28,537 nt of DNA from a virus, in IMG/VR virus record IMGVR_UViG_3300020347_000021, positions 1 to 28,537 of that record. The stretch is one strand, 5' to 3'. How positions within the stretch are numbered: position 1 is the first letter of the stretch; every line of letters starts with the position of its first letter. Both the position numbers and the translations under genes were made by a program. This document shows, piece by piece, positions 1-8,160 of this stretch. The notes beneath the pieces were generated by a model. That model made no database searches and was not told the DNA's origin. It saw only the letters and a list, made by a program, of their open reading frames with translations.

Positions 1-1525
1 CTTCTTTGCGGTAAACCTTTTTAGCGTCTATCATTTTTTTACAGAATGGTCTTGAATTTGCGCTGTATCTTTCTGGGCTGTATTTATAACGTACTAAAAA
101 TTCATTTCCTTTTTCATCCGTTTGTTTACTAGTACCATCTTGTTCGCTTTCCCTATAAGGTTTAGCGCTTCCAGTACTTACAAACTCCCATAACTTTGAT
201 AAGGCACTTTTTTCTTTAGGTTTGTTTAAATCCGTTATAACCTCATCTAAGCCATCTTCTTCTTCATAACTTACTTCTCGCTCATCTATAACCTCAAAGT
301 CGCTTAAAAGGTCTGTTTCATCTTCTCCTAGGTCTATTAAGGCATCTGCAATATCACTACCTAATCCCTCTGGTAATTCTTTAGCTAGTTTTACTCCCGT
401 TTCTTCTTCCCTTGTTTCTTCATCTTCCACATTTTCTAAGTCTGTAAATTCAAGCGGTTGTAAGGTCTTAAAGTATAGTTTTAAAGAGATATTATTAAAA
501 GCTAGTATAGAGTCAAAGGCATCTATTAAAAGGTGCTGAAACGGTCTAACAACGGTGTTATCCATTAATATAGAAGCGGTCTTTAATTCTTCTGCGTTAT
601 TACCTAATCCGCTACTGTCTTTAATACCTAAAAGCATTGGGCTAACAACTCTGTGTGCTACCATTATTTTTTTGCCGCTTTCATCACTTAAGAATTGGTA
701 TTGGTTATGTGCGTCGCTTAATTGTATTGGCTCTATTGTAGCTTGACTCTCTGAGTTATCATTAAAAGCTAATATAAACTTACCAGCGTTACTAGAACCG
801 CTAAACTTAGAGTAAATTCTATTCTCTAAGGCTTGACGTTCTTCAGCGTTTGGAGTTCCGTTATTAAAGTTGATTAACATTGAAGGCGCTAGACCGTTTA
901 GTATATTATTTAAGTGATAGTTAGAAATCTCCTCTTCAAGCTCTGCGTATTGTAAACCACCTTGATAGTCTGGACTTGAATAATACTTATAACCAGCTCT
1001 GTAGGGCTTAACATATATAATCTCTATATTCTCATTACTGGAGCCAAAAGCTGGTATTCTTTTTAGCTCTGTTCTTGGTTTTACATTTGTCCAATCATCA
1101 CTATAAAAATATCCTTCTATTTCTCCTTTTTCGTTACACTTCTCAGCTCTTAAATTCTCAACTGGTATGTGAGCAACTTGTGCAATGGTCTTTCTGTCTT
1201 TTGAGTAAATAACTTGTATAGCGCACTGACCCATAAGTTTAAGGTCATAACATAGCTTGCGAACACAATCCTTATGAAACAAAGAAGCCATTTTAGCGTA
1301 AGCCTCTGGTTTTCTGTTTGAGTCTAAAGCATCTAAGCCTTTGCCATAAATCATTTGGCTAACACCATTAATAATAGCGTTGTTTGTAGGACTTCCGTTG
1401 TAGCGGTCAATAAGGTACTGAAAGTAGTTATTATCACTTCCATAGGCTACCCATTGTTTGTTAGACTTCTCTACAATTTCTGGGCTTGTGTAACTACTTA
1501 AATTAACTATTCTTAAATCGTTCAT
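1..1525 (-). CDS. Phage portal protein, 3' end cut by window edge
   Basis: An open frame of 508 codons starts at ATG 1525 and runs off the left edge without a stop. The product should form the dodecameric ring at the capsid vertex through which DNA is packaged. The call rests on overall likeness to portals of Bacteroidetes phages: an N-terminus beginning MNDLRIVNLSSYTSPEI, then SDNNYFQYLIDRYNGSPTN near residue 30, and a conserved core around residues 250-320 with VVSPMLLGIKD. After about residue 360 there is a very acidic linker, then a separate C-terminal segment (NSRPFCKKMIDAKKVYRKE at the edge). I know that segment as a tail on portals of this phage group, and it is probably missing another 60-100 residues here. 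The start overlaps the stop of the upstream 116-residue gene as ATGA, which fixes it. Portal is the best reading; the C-terminal extension has no known function. Confidence 0.85.
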   Translation of the reverse strand, partial: MNDLRIVNLSSYTSPEIVEKSNKQWVAYGSDNNYFQYLIDRYNGSPTNNAIINGVSQMIYGKGLDALDSNRKPEAYAKMASLFHKDCVRKLCYDLKLMGQCAIQVIYSKDRKTIAQVAHIPVENLRAEKCNEKGEIEGYFYSDDWTNVKPRTELKRIPAFGSSNENIEIIYVKPYRAGYKYYSSPDYQGGLQYAELEEEISNYHLNNILNGLAPSMLINFNNGTPNAEERQALENRIYSKFSGSSNAGKFILAFNDNSESQATIEPIQLSDAHNQYQFLSDESGKKIMVAHRVVSPMLLGIKDSSGLGNNAEELKTASILMDNTVVRPFQHLLIDAFDSILAFNNISLKLYFKTLQPLEFTDLENVEDEETREEETGVKLAKELPEGLGSDIADALIDLGEDETDLLSDFEVIDEREVSYEEEDGLDEVITDLNKPKEKSALSKLWEFVSTGSAKPYRESEQDGTSKQTDEKGNEFLVRYKYSPERYSANSRPFCKKMIDAKKVYRKE

Positions 1526-1872
1526 AAAATAATATAATCGTTATCAAAACTATTCTCTGTGGTATATTCTCCATCATTTACAGAGTAGTAATCGTTATTT
1601 ACTTGGTTTATCGCCTGGTCTGTACAAAATACTCTGTCCTTGTATATAACAGAAGTTCCGTTTTTAATTTCAAGCGTGTAAAAGTCTGCTTCCGTCAAAG
1701 TACCAAAAGCAACAGTAAAAGACATATAATTAACATCCGTTGAAGCTGTGGGAGTTTTAGTTATTACCGACCCAGTGCTTTCGCTTGTTAGATTTACAGT
1801 TATAGCGCCATTAATAAATTGCCTTGGTATGACCTTAAAAGTTTTATCTCCGTTAGTTCCTATTAACTTCAT
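1522..1872 (-). CDS. Small beta-rich structural protein preceding the portal
   Basis: This 116-residue protein has alternating hydrophobic and polar stretches (TFKVIPRQF, SFTVAFGTL, FYTLEIKNG) typical of a small beta sandwich, and ends in an acidic tail, FDNDYIIL. There is no signal peptide or membrane segment. Its stop overlaps the portal start as ATGA, so the two are translationally coupled. Similar short proteins sit just before the portal in flavobacterial phages as I recall them, which suggests an accessory head or neck component; no biochemical role is known to me. A terminator lies just upstream and an AT-rich promoter-like box ends 2 bases before the ATG, so this gene may start a new transcript with almost no leader. 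Confidence 0.75.
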   Translation of the reverse strand: MKLIGTNGDKTFKVIPRQFINGAITVNLTSESTGSVITKTPTASTDVNYMSFTVAFGTLTEADFYTLEIKNGTSVIYKDRVFCTDQAINQVNNDYYSVNDGEYTTENSFDNDYIIL

Positions 1873-1874
1873 AC

Positions 1875-1886
1875 TAATATATAAAC
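1875..1886 (-). promoter_or_regulatory. GTTTATATATTA box before the 116-residue gene
   Basis: The minus strand reads GTTTATATATTA directly before the ATG at 1872. The same 12-mer occurs at 13083-13094 and 15353-15364, each time in front of a structural gene. It follows the terminator at 1918-1945, where a new promoter would be needed. A transcript starting just downstream would be nearly leaderless. AT-rich context makes chance matches likely, so this is tentative. Confidence 0.35.
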
Positions 1887-1917
1887 AAAACTAAATTATT
1901 TTGTATTGTATATAAAT

Positions 1918-1945
1918 AAAAAAAGCCCTCCCAAAAGGAAAGGCT
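1918..1945 (-). terminator. Rho-independent terminator after the tube-like gene
   Basis: The minus strand reads AGCCTTTCC, a TTTT loop, GGGAGGGCT, then a run of seven T. The 9-bp stem has one G-U pair in an otherwise AT-rich gap. It sits 22 bases after the stop of the 179-residue gene and insulates the downstream 116-residue gene and portal. Confidence 0.85.
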
Positions 1946-1967
1946 AATTTTAAATATAAATAATATA

Positions 1968-2507
1968 TTAAGCTGGGTCAATTGGAGTTGTTGAAGCTAC
2001 ATCTGGAGCGGTTGCGAAGAATGGTGGGTCCACCTCTGTTGCAACAGCAGTTAATGTAAATCCTTGTAAATCTCCAGCAGCAGCACCAGATACAATTGTA
2101 CCTCCAGTGATTTCAGCTCCGTTAGCTTTACCTATTAGTAAGTACTTAGTAACTCCAGCACCATTTGGATAAAGTTCAGCTACATAATGCGCACGACCTC
2201 TATTTAAGAGTTTAATCTCTTCTTGTGTCGCTACGTCTAATACTTGAAAAGTAATGTTTAATGTACTTTCATAAAATGTAGTTCCGTTTTCCCTTGAAGA
2301 TGTTACAGTTGTCTCTAAAGACGTTTGCCCTCCTTTAACTTCAAACTTAAAAAACTCAGAGCTTGATAAAGCCCCCAAGTCAACAGTACCAGCAGAAGGA
2401 GTTGCATTTGCAACCTCTGTTCCAAAGTCTAAGATGTAAATATTTTTAATTCCAGCAAAGGCGGTCTTACATCCTACCCCTCTACCTTTCGTTATTGCAC
2501 AAGCCAT
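1968..2507 (-). CDS. Probable tail tube or related virion structural protein
   Basis: This is a 179-residue beta-rich protein starting MACAITKGRGVGCKTAFAG. It has a central segment (SLETTVTSSRENGTTFYEST, about residues 60-79) and ends in a flexible Pro/Thr-rich tail. This pattern recurs in Bacteroidetes phage virion proteins encoded next to the capsid gene; the length and the repeated strand-turn-strand character fit a tail tube subunit, but I see no decisive motif. It lies between two strong terminators (2563-2595 upstream and 1918-1945 downstream), so it may be made in its own dosage class. Alternative: a head decoration or connector protein. Confidence 0.6.
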   Translation of the reverse strand: MACAITKGRGVGCKTAFAGIKNIYILDFGTEVANATPSAGTVDLGALSSSEFFKFEVKGGQTSLETTVTSSRENGTTFYESTLNITFQVLDVATQEEIKLLNRGRAHYVAELYPNGAGVTKYLLIGKANGAEITGGTIVSGAAAGDLQGFTLTAVATEVDPPFFATAPDVASTTPIDPA

Positions 2508-2562
2508 AATTGTTAAAAAATTTTTTTTAACTTACTGATAGTCAATAAGTTAGGTTAATATT

Positions 2563-2595
2563 AAAAAAGGGTAGGCAGTTTTCGCCCACCCCTTT
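2563..2595 (-). terminator. Rho-independent terminator after the major capsid gene
   Basis: The minus strand carries GGGTGGGC, a 7-base loop, GCCTACCC, then six T, extended at the base by AAA/TTT. It begins within about 20 bases of the capsid gene stop. It probably stops most transcripts coming from the capsid gene and so raises capsid message relative to downstream genes. Confidence 0.85.
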
Positions 2596-2613
2596 GAATC
2601 AGTTAATTAGTAA

Positions 2614-3537
2614 TTAAGAATAAAGAACGATATCGCTACCAACTCCTATTTGTACTCCAGCAGTGTAACGCATTACTACACGTACATTCTGAGAACCATC
2701 AAGGTCAGCCATATCAATTACTTTAACTTCGTTTCTGTCATCTAAAAGACCAGTTCCAAAGAACAAGTTAGACTTCTGAGCCAATACAGCTTCGTTATCT
2801 CCAAGTCCTTTAGCTACAAAGATGTTGATACCCTCAAAAGATAACTCTCCACCGTTGTACCAAGTTGTACCTTTGTTATCAATACCATTTGCACCTACGT
2901 TAGAAGCAAAACCACCTAAAGCACGGATATATGCTCTTGCGATGTTTGTTGAAACGTAAAGAGTTAAATCTTCTTTACCTAAGATAGTTGATGGTGCAGC
3001 ATCTACAATAGCACCTAACTGAGCAATTACGTTTGAACTTGTTACAGTAGCTTGAGCCACATCTACAACAGTAGCATCAGCACCTAACAAGGTAGTAAAG
3101 CCATCAAAAGAACCCTCTCCAGCAGAACCACTCCAGATAGAAGTTTCAGTTGCATTTGCAACCTCAGCAGCTACTCTTGAAATAACATAGTCAGAGAATA
3201 AAGGTGGTAACTCATCAAAAGCACTAAAGCCCATCTGGGCCGCCTCCCAATCCGACACCAAATTCGACTTGCAAATTTGCAAATTTATTTGTAATTCAGT
3301 GGGAGTCAATACTTTTTCAGTCAATGTAAGACCAGAAGTAGTAGCATCAAAATCACAATCAGCAGAACGTACTAAGTTAGAAAAAGTGCCTACTTTCATA
3401 GCAGCTTTATACTTAATGTTCGGTAAGATTGTTACAGCTCCAGCGTCTAATGTTGAAGCAGATAAAAGGGCAGCACCTAAGTACTTCCCAGCAAATTCTC
3501 CAGCATAACTGGATGATGTAATAGTTGGATTAGCCAT
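2614..3537 (-). CDS. Major capsid protein (HK97-fold type)
   Basis: This 307-residue protein is preceded by scaffold and prohead protease genes, the standard capsid neighbourhood. It begins MANPTITSSSYAGEFAGKYL and is rich in Ala, Gly, Thr and Val. It has a helical central region (FSDYVISRVAAEVANATETSIW, about residues 113-134, like the HK97 spine helix) and ends in beta-rich sequence (VRVVMRYTAGVQIGVGSDIV). The cysteines at about residues 60 and 88 are not in any motif I recognise. Length is typical for HK97-type subunits lacking a fused scaffold. The strong terminator just downstream suits a highly expressed product. The family call is from context and composition rather than a signature motif. 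Confidence 0.8.
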   Translation of the reverse strand: MANPTITSSSYAGEFAGKYLGAALLSASTLDAGAVTILPNIKYKAAMKVGTFSNLVRSADCDFDATTSGLTLTEKVLTPTELQINLQICKSNLVSDWEAAQMGFSAFDELPPLFSDYVISRVAAEVANATETSIWSGSAGEGSFDGFTTLLGADATVVDVAQATVTSSNVIAQLGAIVDAAPSTILGKEDLTLYVSTNIARAYIRALGGFASNVGANGIDNKGTTWYNGGELSFEGINIFVAKGLGDNEAVLAQKSNLFFGTGLLDDRNEVKVIDMADLDGSQNVRVVMRYTAGVQIGVGSDIVLYS

Positions 3538-3548
3538 TTAATTTAAAT

Positions 3549-4160
3549 TTAGTTGTTAATTATTTTATTCATTACTCTATCAAGAGTGCTTAGTTTTCTT
3601 TTGTTAGCAAACTTGAAATTTTGTTTGTTTGTTGAGTCAGCTTCTGGGTTTGCCATAATAGGCTCAGCGGAAGGCTCATTCAATTCTTCTTGTACTTCTT
3701 GTGGTACTTCGCTTAGTTCGTGCTTAGATAATTCTTCTGTTAATAAGTTTCCTAAGTCTTCAGCGCTTAAGTCTTCTTTAGGCTCTAACATAGCTTTGAT
3801 TTCTTCAATCATTTCTTTGACCTCAGCAAGTTCTTGTTTAGTAGCGTAGCCCATTTCTTCCTTTTCTTCTTCTGCTTCTACTTCTTCAATTACTTCTTCT
3901 TCTTTTTCTTCCTCTTCGGCTTTAATCTCAGCAATTAATCCCTCTTCTGCTACTACTAAAATTCGCCCGTCTTCCATTTGGTATTCGCCTACTGGTACGG
4001 CTACTTTTTCATCTTCTGTAACAATAAAGATTTCTTTACCAGCTTCAAAAGAATCTGCCTCTAAAACAGTTCCGTTTTCTAAAGTTTGTTGCTCTAGTTT
4101 AATCTCCTCAGATAAACCTACAACTTCCTTGATTTTTGATATCATATCATTTGTATTCAT
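3549..4160 (-). CDS. Probable capsid scaffolding protein
   Basis: The 203-residue protein is extremely acidic in the middle (several EEEEKEEE-like runs around residues 85-105), followed by a predicted helix with coiled-coil spacing (LAEVKEMIEEIKAML). The C-terminal segment is basic (FANKRKLSTLDRVMNKIINN). An acidic helical body with a basic C-terminal helix that docks on the capsid subunit is the usual design of phage scaffolds. It lies between the protease and capsid genes, where scaffolds normally sit. The ATG at 4160 directly follows TATATATTAAT, so the leader may be very short; a second in-frame ATG lies five codons later. Confidence 0.7.
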   Translation of the reverse strand: MNTNDMISKIKEVVGLSEEIKLEQQTLENGTVLEADSFEAGKEIFIVTEDEKVAVPVGEYQMEDGRILVVAEEGLIAEIKAEEEEKEEEVIEEVEAEEEKEEMGYATKQELAEVKEMIEEIKAMLEPKEDLSAEDLGNLLTEELSKHELSEVPQEVQEELNEPSAEPIMANPEADSTNKQNFKFANKRKLSTLDRVMNKIINN

Positions 4161-4196
4161 ATTAATATATAATGGTTAAAAATTAATTTTGCATTT

Positions 4197-4343
4197 TCAA
4201 ACGTTTCCTACACCTTGCGCCCTTAAACTTCCATCGCAGCATTTGGTTTTATAAGTGTTGTCTTTACATAAACAACCGCCCCTACTACTTCCCTTAGGGC
4301 TTGTTTTACTTGGTGTTATAAATTTTTTAATTCCTTTTAGCAT
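4197..4343 (-). CDS. 48-residue Cys-rich protein between protease and scaffold
   Basis: ATG at 4343 lies one base after the protease stop and the frame ends at TGA 4197. After a basic N-terminus (MLKGIKKFITPSKTSPKG) the protein has a compact cysteine cluster, GGCLCKDNTYKTKCC, followed by DGSLRAQGVGNV. Four cysteines in C-x-C-x(8)-CC spacing could bind metal or form disulfides. Short proteins with this CLCKD...CCDGS pattern occur near capsid genes in flavobacterial phages as I remember them, but I know of no function. The frame fills a gap of almost 200 bases in an operon that otherwise has almost none, which supports it being real. Confidence 0.75.
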   Translation of the reverse strand: MLKGIKKFITPSKTSPKGSSRGGCLCKDNTYKTKCCDGSLRAQGVGNV

Positions 4344-4344
4344 A

Positions 4345-5514
4345 TTACCTTACGCAATTTCCGTTTTTCTTTTTAAACCCTTTAGGGCATTTACCGTACA
4401 TATCTACGCTGTGCTGTTCGCAAGGCATAAACCAAGTTTTACCCATAAATTCGTGTTCGTGATATTTATCACAACCAATATCTTGTGCAGCCTTTATAGC
4501 AAGTTCTTTAGTGGCATAAGCCAAGCGGTCATCTATAATGGCCATACTGTCATTTATAACTTCACTCGCTAACTCAATTTCGCCTAGTTCTTTTAGTTTG
4601 CTTTCTGCCCAACGCTTACCAGCTTTACCACCCCATAGTAAATAAGAGATAGTTCCACAAGCCTTAGTATCTCCTTCATCGTAATACTCCTCAGCTCTTG
4701 ATAAATAAGAATACATCCTTTTAATTGTTTCTTTACTTATTGGTTTTCCTTGTGCTAATTGCTGCGCTCTTATCTTACCTACTTGTGTAGCGCATTTGTT
4801 ATTGACTTTCTCGTTTAATTCTAAGCCTCTTTTAGCGTTATTCTTTACTCCGCTTGGATAATCTCTATAACTTTCAAGAACCATTTTTTTACCACCTTTT
4901 ACGCGCTTATCATTTTTGATAATTGCCTTAACCTGGCCTAGTAAATACTCTGCTTCCGCTTCTTCTATCTTAGCAAGTTCGTCTTTAATGCTTTCTTTAG
5001 GTCTTTCCATTTTATCCGCAAAGTACCCTTCAATACTAAAACCCTTAACCTTTCCAGTTTTTACAAACTCGGTCCAGATTTTATCGTTGTTTACTTTTAC
5101 AGCACCTACCCAAGTACCTAAAGGTAAATCCATTCCATACTTTACTGATTTGTCGTGTACCTTATCTTCTACTATCCAAGACTCAACTAAACTAAGTCCG
5201 TTTATTTCGTATTGGTGTTCTAGTGTTGAGTTATTCTGTTTGCCTTGCATTAAGTACATTTGAGAGGCTTTTAAGACAGTATCTTTTGAGAAATATATAT
5301 AGTACTCATCTTCTCCATTGCGTCTATATATGGGCTTATTTGGTATAAGTAGCGCACCCATAAGTATTCGCTTTTCTTTGTCAACCTCTGCAAGTTTAAA
5401 CTCTTGTGATTTAAGTGCAATGAAGTCTTCTTCTATTGCTGGGTTTTCCACTACGCTAATAGCTTCAATTCCTATATCTTGGTCTTCATCTAAAATGAGT
5501 TCTACTATTCGCAT
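4345..5514 (-). CDS. XkdF-like prohead serine protease with two C-terminal extension modules
   Basis: The 389-residue protein looks like three modules. Residues 1-170 match the XkdF-type putative phage serine protease (S78-like) pattern: VVENPAIEEDF near 22-31, a candidate catalytic His in STLEHQ (H100), VESWIVED, and LGTWVGAVK. The candidate catalytic Ser is in VKGFSIEGYF (S160). It would cleave scaffold and capsid subunits during maturation. Residues about 216-312 are a helical lysine-rich module with ACGTISYLLWGGKAGKRWAE, which I recall as a recurring piece in Bacteroidetes phage proteins. The last 60 residues carry paired Cys and His (CDKYHEHEF, MPCEQH, CPKGFKKKNGNC) and may bind zinc. 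Such fusions to the protease are common in this phage group, but the roles of the extra modules are unknown. The gene is followed by the small Cys-rich gene and the scaffold. Confidence 0.8.
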   Translation of the reverse strand: MRIVELILDEDQDIGIEAISVVENPAIEEDFIALKSQEFKLAEVDKEKRILMGALLIPNKPIYRRNGEDEYYIYFSKDTVLKASQMYLMQGKQNNSTLEHQYEINGLSLVESWIVEDKVHDKSVKYGMDLPLGTWVGAVKVNNDKIWTEFVKTGKVKGFSIEGYFADKMERPKESIKDELAKIEEAEAEYLLGQVKAIIKNDKRVKGGKKMVLESYRDYPSGVKNNAKRGLELNEKVNNKCATQVGKIRAQQLAQGKPISKETIKRMYSYLSRAEEYYDEGDTKACGTISYLLWGGKAGKRWAESKLKELGEIELASEVINDSMAIIDDRLAYATKELAIKAAQDIGCDKYHEHEFMGKTWFMPCEQHSVDMYGKCPKGFKKKNGNCVR

Positions 5515-5548
5515 ATTATTATATAAAGATTTTTAATTTATTTTGTAT

Positions 5549-8029
5549 TTATCCTATTGTGGCCCCCTCAACAATATTATTTTGTAAACTCTGTGCTGTT
5601 GTTACATCATTAGCTACTACATAAGCCTGGACTGGCTGTTGCGTCTGCCCACCTATTGCATCTGCTAATTGGTTTGTATCACTTGCACCTACTACATTAA
5701 AACTCGGTGGTGCTGGAGCTGCAATACTTCCGCCACCGCTAGGAGTTCCGCCTCCACTTCCTCCACCGCCTGGCACGTTTACAGATGCTATGCTTTTTAC
5801 AGTCTTTAAACCAGTAGCTAGAACTGTCGCAACATTCGCAACCTTTGCCACTACATCAAAAGGTGAAGGTAATGTACTTTTTTGTTTTAGAGCTTCCGAT
5901 GCTCCTTGAAACGTATTTACTGTTGCAGTTGCAATCCCTATTGCTTTACCAGCCACTGTATTCTTACCAGCTAGAGCTTGTGCTTTATTTGCCAAGTCCA
6001 TAGCTTCTGCCATCATTTTTTCTTTACCAGCGAACTCAATGTCATCTAGTTTTTTATCGGCAGCCTTATATTGTTTAGTTAATTCTAGCTTTTGCTCATC
6101 TGTTAAAGTTTCATCATTTTTTAAGGTTTCTCTTCTTTCAGCAAGTATAGCTCTCTGTTCCTCAAAAATAGCCTCTTCAAATGCTTTGTCTAGCTCTAGC
6201 TCTTCTGCTTTTTTTTGTTGTTTTGCTAATTTCTTAGCCTCGTCCTGTTCGTCAAATGTTAATTGCTGAGCCTCTAACGCTAATCTTTGTACTTCTCTTA
6301 ATTCCTTAACTTTCTCTGTCTCTTCTCCATAATACAGTTCTGCAAGTTTAATTTGCTCATCATAATCAGCTTTTATTAACCTTAATTTTTCAGCTCTTTC
6401 TTCTGCCTCTGTGTCTATTAAGCCTTTTCTTATTCTTTCTAACGCAGCTTGTTTATCTTTCTCAGCCTGTATCTCAGCATCGGCTTCTGCTTCAGTTTCC
6501 TCATCTATTTTTATTTTCTTCTCTTCCCCTAATTCGTTTAATACTTTTTGTAATTCTTCTTCAGATTTTATAATTTTCCTATTTTTCCATTCTTGCCAAA
6601 AAGTTCCTTTTTTAGCTCCTTCTTCCTCTAGCTTAGAAATCTCTTTCAGTTTTTTATTTGCAAAATCTACCATTAAGACAGCTTGAGCTAATTCTTCTCC
6701 AGCTTTATCAACATCAATACTACGTCCAATAATTGGTATATCTGCCAAGAACAGTTTAAACGTAGAGAATTGTTTTTTCATTTTACCAACAAATAAACCA
6801 ACGTTAGCAGCTCTCTTTGATAAGCCAGCTTCTTGCTCTGCTGCGCTATCAGAATCGCCAAAATAATAATCTAATGTAAACCCAGCAAATTCAGTAACAG
6901 CAGTTAATCTAGATATAGATTCAGTAAGGTTTTGAATTGCCACTCTAGATATTTTATTTAAAATTCCTTCTCCATCCTCTATGTTTAACAAGAAACCATC
7001 CCAAGCAGAAGATAGTTTTGTTGTATCTCCTTCAAGGTTATCAAGTCGAATCTCTGCCATTGCTTTAGCAGCACCCTCCGCATCTTCAAATGCTACTTTT
7101 AAATCTTCAATGTCTTTAGTTCCTTCAGCTAATGATAAAAATGATTTAGCACCTACAACACCAACTAATTCAATAGCTGTTCCAAGTCCGTTTGATGAAT
7201 TAACAACTTTTTCAAAAGCATCGTTAATGTCAATGCCTTTTTTATTTAACTCAATAAATGACTTTGACAAACCAGTTCCAGCTACACTACCCTTTAAACC
7301 ATTATTTGCTAATACTCCAAGATAAGCTGCTGTTTGCTCAATGCTTACCCCAGTTGCTCTTGCTACTGGTGCAACGACTCTTAAACTCTCTTTTAATGCT
7401 TCAAAATTTAATGCAGAGCTAGAGGTACTTTTAGCCATTACATCTACAACCCTTTGGGTTTCAGCAGTAGTCAAACCAAATGACCTAACGACAGACCCAG
7501 CGAATTCAGCAGCATTAGCTAAGTCAATTTCTAAAGATGCAGCTAAGTCTAATATAGCTGGAGTAGAGTTCTTAATATCTTGAATAGTAAAACCTAACTT
7601 AGCTAACTCAGTCTGTAACCCCACAACCTCGATAGCAGTAAACTGTGTAGTCGCACCTAATTGTTTAGCTTGACCCCCAAGCACCTTTAACTCATCAGCA
7701 GTATTACCAGTAACAGCTCTAAGTGTACTTAATCCTTTAGAAAAGTCTGCTCCTATTTTGTTAGCTTTTTTTAAGACTGTTCCGAGCGCCCCTATCCCAA
7801 CAACAAGAGCACCAATGCCAGTAGATATGATAGCTGCCTTAAGTGCTTGAAGTGATGGTATAGCAGCCTTAATGGATGCACCCATACCAGAAAAAGCACC
7901 GCTTAACCCTTTACCAGTTTTCTTTGCAGTTTTTGAAGTTTTATCTACTTGTTGGTCAAGACCTTTTAACTTCTTGTCTACATCACTAGTATCTCCCTTT
8001 ATTACTATTGTCTTTACTATCTTAGCCAT
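5549..8029 (-). CDS. Tail tape measure protein (TP901 type)
   Basis: At 826 residues this is the longest gene here. Residues 1-60 form a basic coil, followed by a hydrophobic Ala/Gly/Ile stretch (GIGALVVGIGALGTVL, about 73-88). The TP901-type core spans about 90-360, with FSKGLSTLRAVTGNTADEL, LGATTQFTAIEVVGLQTEL and NNGLKGSVAGTGL. Residues about 480-690 are a long charged coiled coil (runs of E, K and A). The end has a glycine-rich linker (PGGGGSGGGTPSGGGS) and a short C-terminal domain. It sets tail length and is ejected during infection. By the rough 1.5 angstrom per residue rule the tail would be about 120 nm. The 47-residue frame upstream overlaps its start by 13 bases. Confidence 0.92.
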   Translation of the reverse strand: MAKIVKTIVIKGDTSDVDKKLKGLDQQVDKTSKTAKKTGKGLSGAFSGMGASIKAAIPSLQALKAAIISTGIGALVVGIGALGTVLKKANKIGADFSKGLSTLRAVTGNTADELKVLGGQAKQLGATTQFTAIEVVGLQTELAKLGFTIQDIKNSTPAILDLAASLEIDLANAAEFAGSVVRSFGLTTAETQRVVDVMAKSTSSSALNFEALKESLRVVAPVARATGVSIEQTAAYLGVLANNGLKGSVAGTGLSKSFIELNKKGIDINDAFEKVVNSSNGLGTAIELVGVVGAKSFLSLAEGTKDIEDLKVAFEDAEGAAKAMAEIRLDNLEGDTTKLSSAWDGFLLNIEDGEGILNKISRVAIQNLTESISRLTAVTEFAGFTLDYYFGDSDSAAEQEAGLSKRAANVGLFVGKMKKQFSTFKLFLADIPIIGRSIDVDKAGEELAQAVLMVDFANKKLKEISKLEEEGAKKGTFWQEWKNRKIIKSEEELQKVLNELGEEKKIKIDEETEAEADAEIQAEKDKQAALERIRKGLIDTEAEERAEKLRLIKADYDEQIKLAELYYGEETEKVKELREVQRLALEAQQLTFDEQDEAKKLAKQQKKAEELELDKAFEEAIFEEQRAILAERRETLKNDETLTDEQKLELTKQYKAADKKLDDIEFAGKEKMMAEAMDLANKAQALAGKNTVAGKAIGIATATVNTFQGASEALKQKSTLPSPFDVVAKVANVATVLATGLKTVKSIASVNVPGGGGSGGGTPSGGGSIAAPAPPSFNVVGASDTNQLADAIGGQTQQPVQAYVVANDVTTAQSLQNNIVEGATIG

Positions 8030-8160
8030 TTTATCTCTTGTTTAAGTGCTTTGTAACCTTCTTTTAGTGTTGTAGGTAGTTTATATTTACCTTGTGCTAT
8101 ACGGATAGCCTCAGTTTCTCCGTTAACGTATTTTAAACCCTCTAATATTAATTTTATCAT
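8017..8160 (-). CDS. 47-residue protein just before the tape measure gene
   Basis: ATG 8160 overlaps the stop of the 672-residue gene as ATGA, and the TAG at 8017 lies inside the tape measure gene, so the frame is locked to both neighbours. The product begins MIKLILEGLKYVNGETEAI and is a basic helical protein ending KQEIKWLR. It fills an otherwise empty 127-base gap in a region where genes abut. No family is recognised. Its position directly before the tape measure could suit a chaperone-like or tail accessory role, but that is inference from place only. Confidence 0.7.
   Translation of the reverse strand: MIKLILEGLKYVNGETEAIRIAQGKYKLPTTLKEGYKALKQEIKWLR

Noticed and set aside
555-746. Plus-strand open frame of 63 codons inside the portal gene
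   Set aside because: Antisense to a well-supported portal frame, with a low-complexity hydrophobic translation and no leader or coupling.
3840-3935. Apparent TTCTTC simple repeat
   Set aside because: It encodes the glutamate-rich part of the scaffold in frame; unit lengths are irregular.
3269-7583. Several plus-strand frames of 70-115 codons opposite the capsid, scaffold, protease and tape measure genes
   Set aside because: They mirror strongly biased codons of the minus-strand genes (for example Ser-rich translations opposite Glu/Lys coils) and lack starts with a plausible leader.
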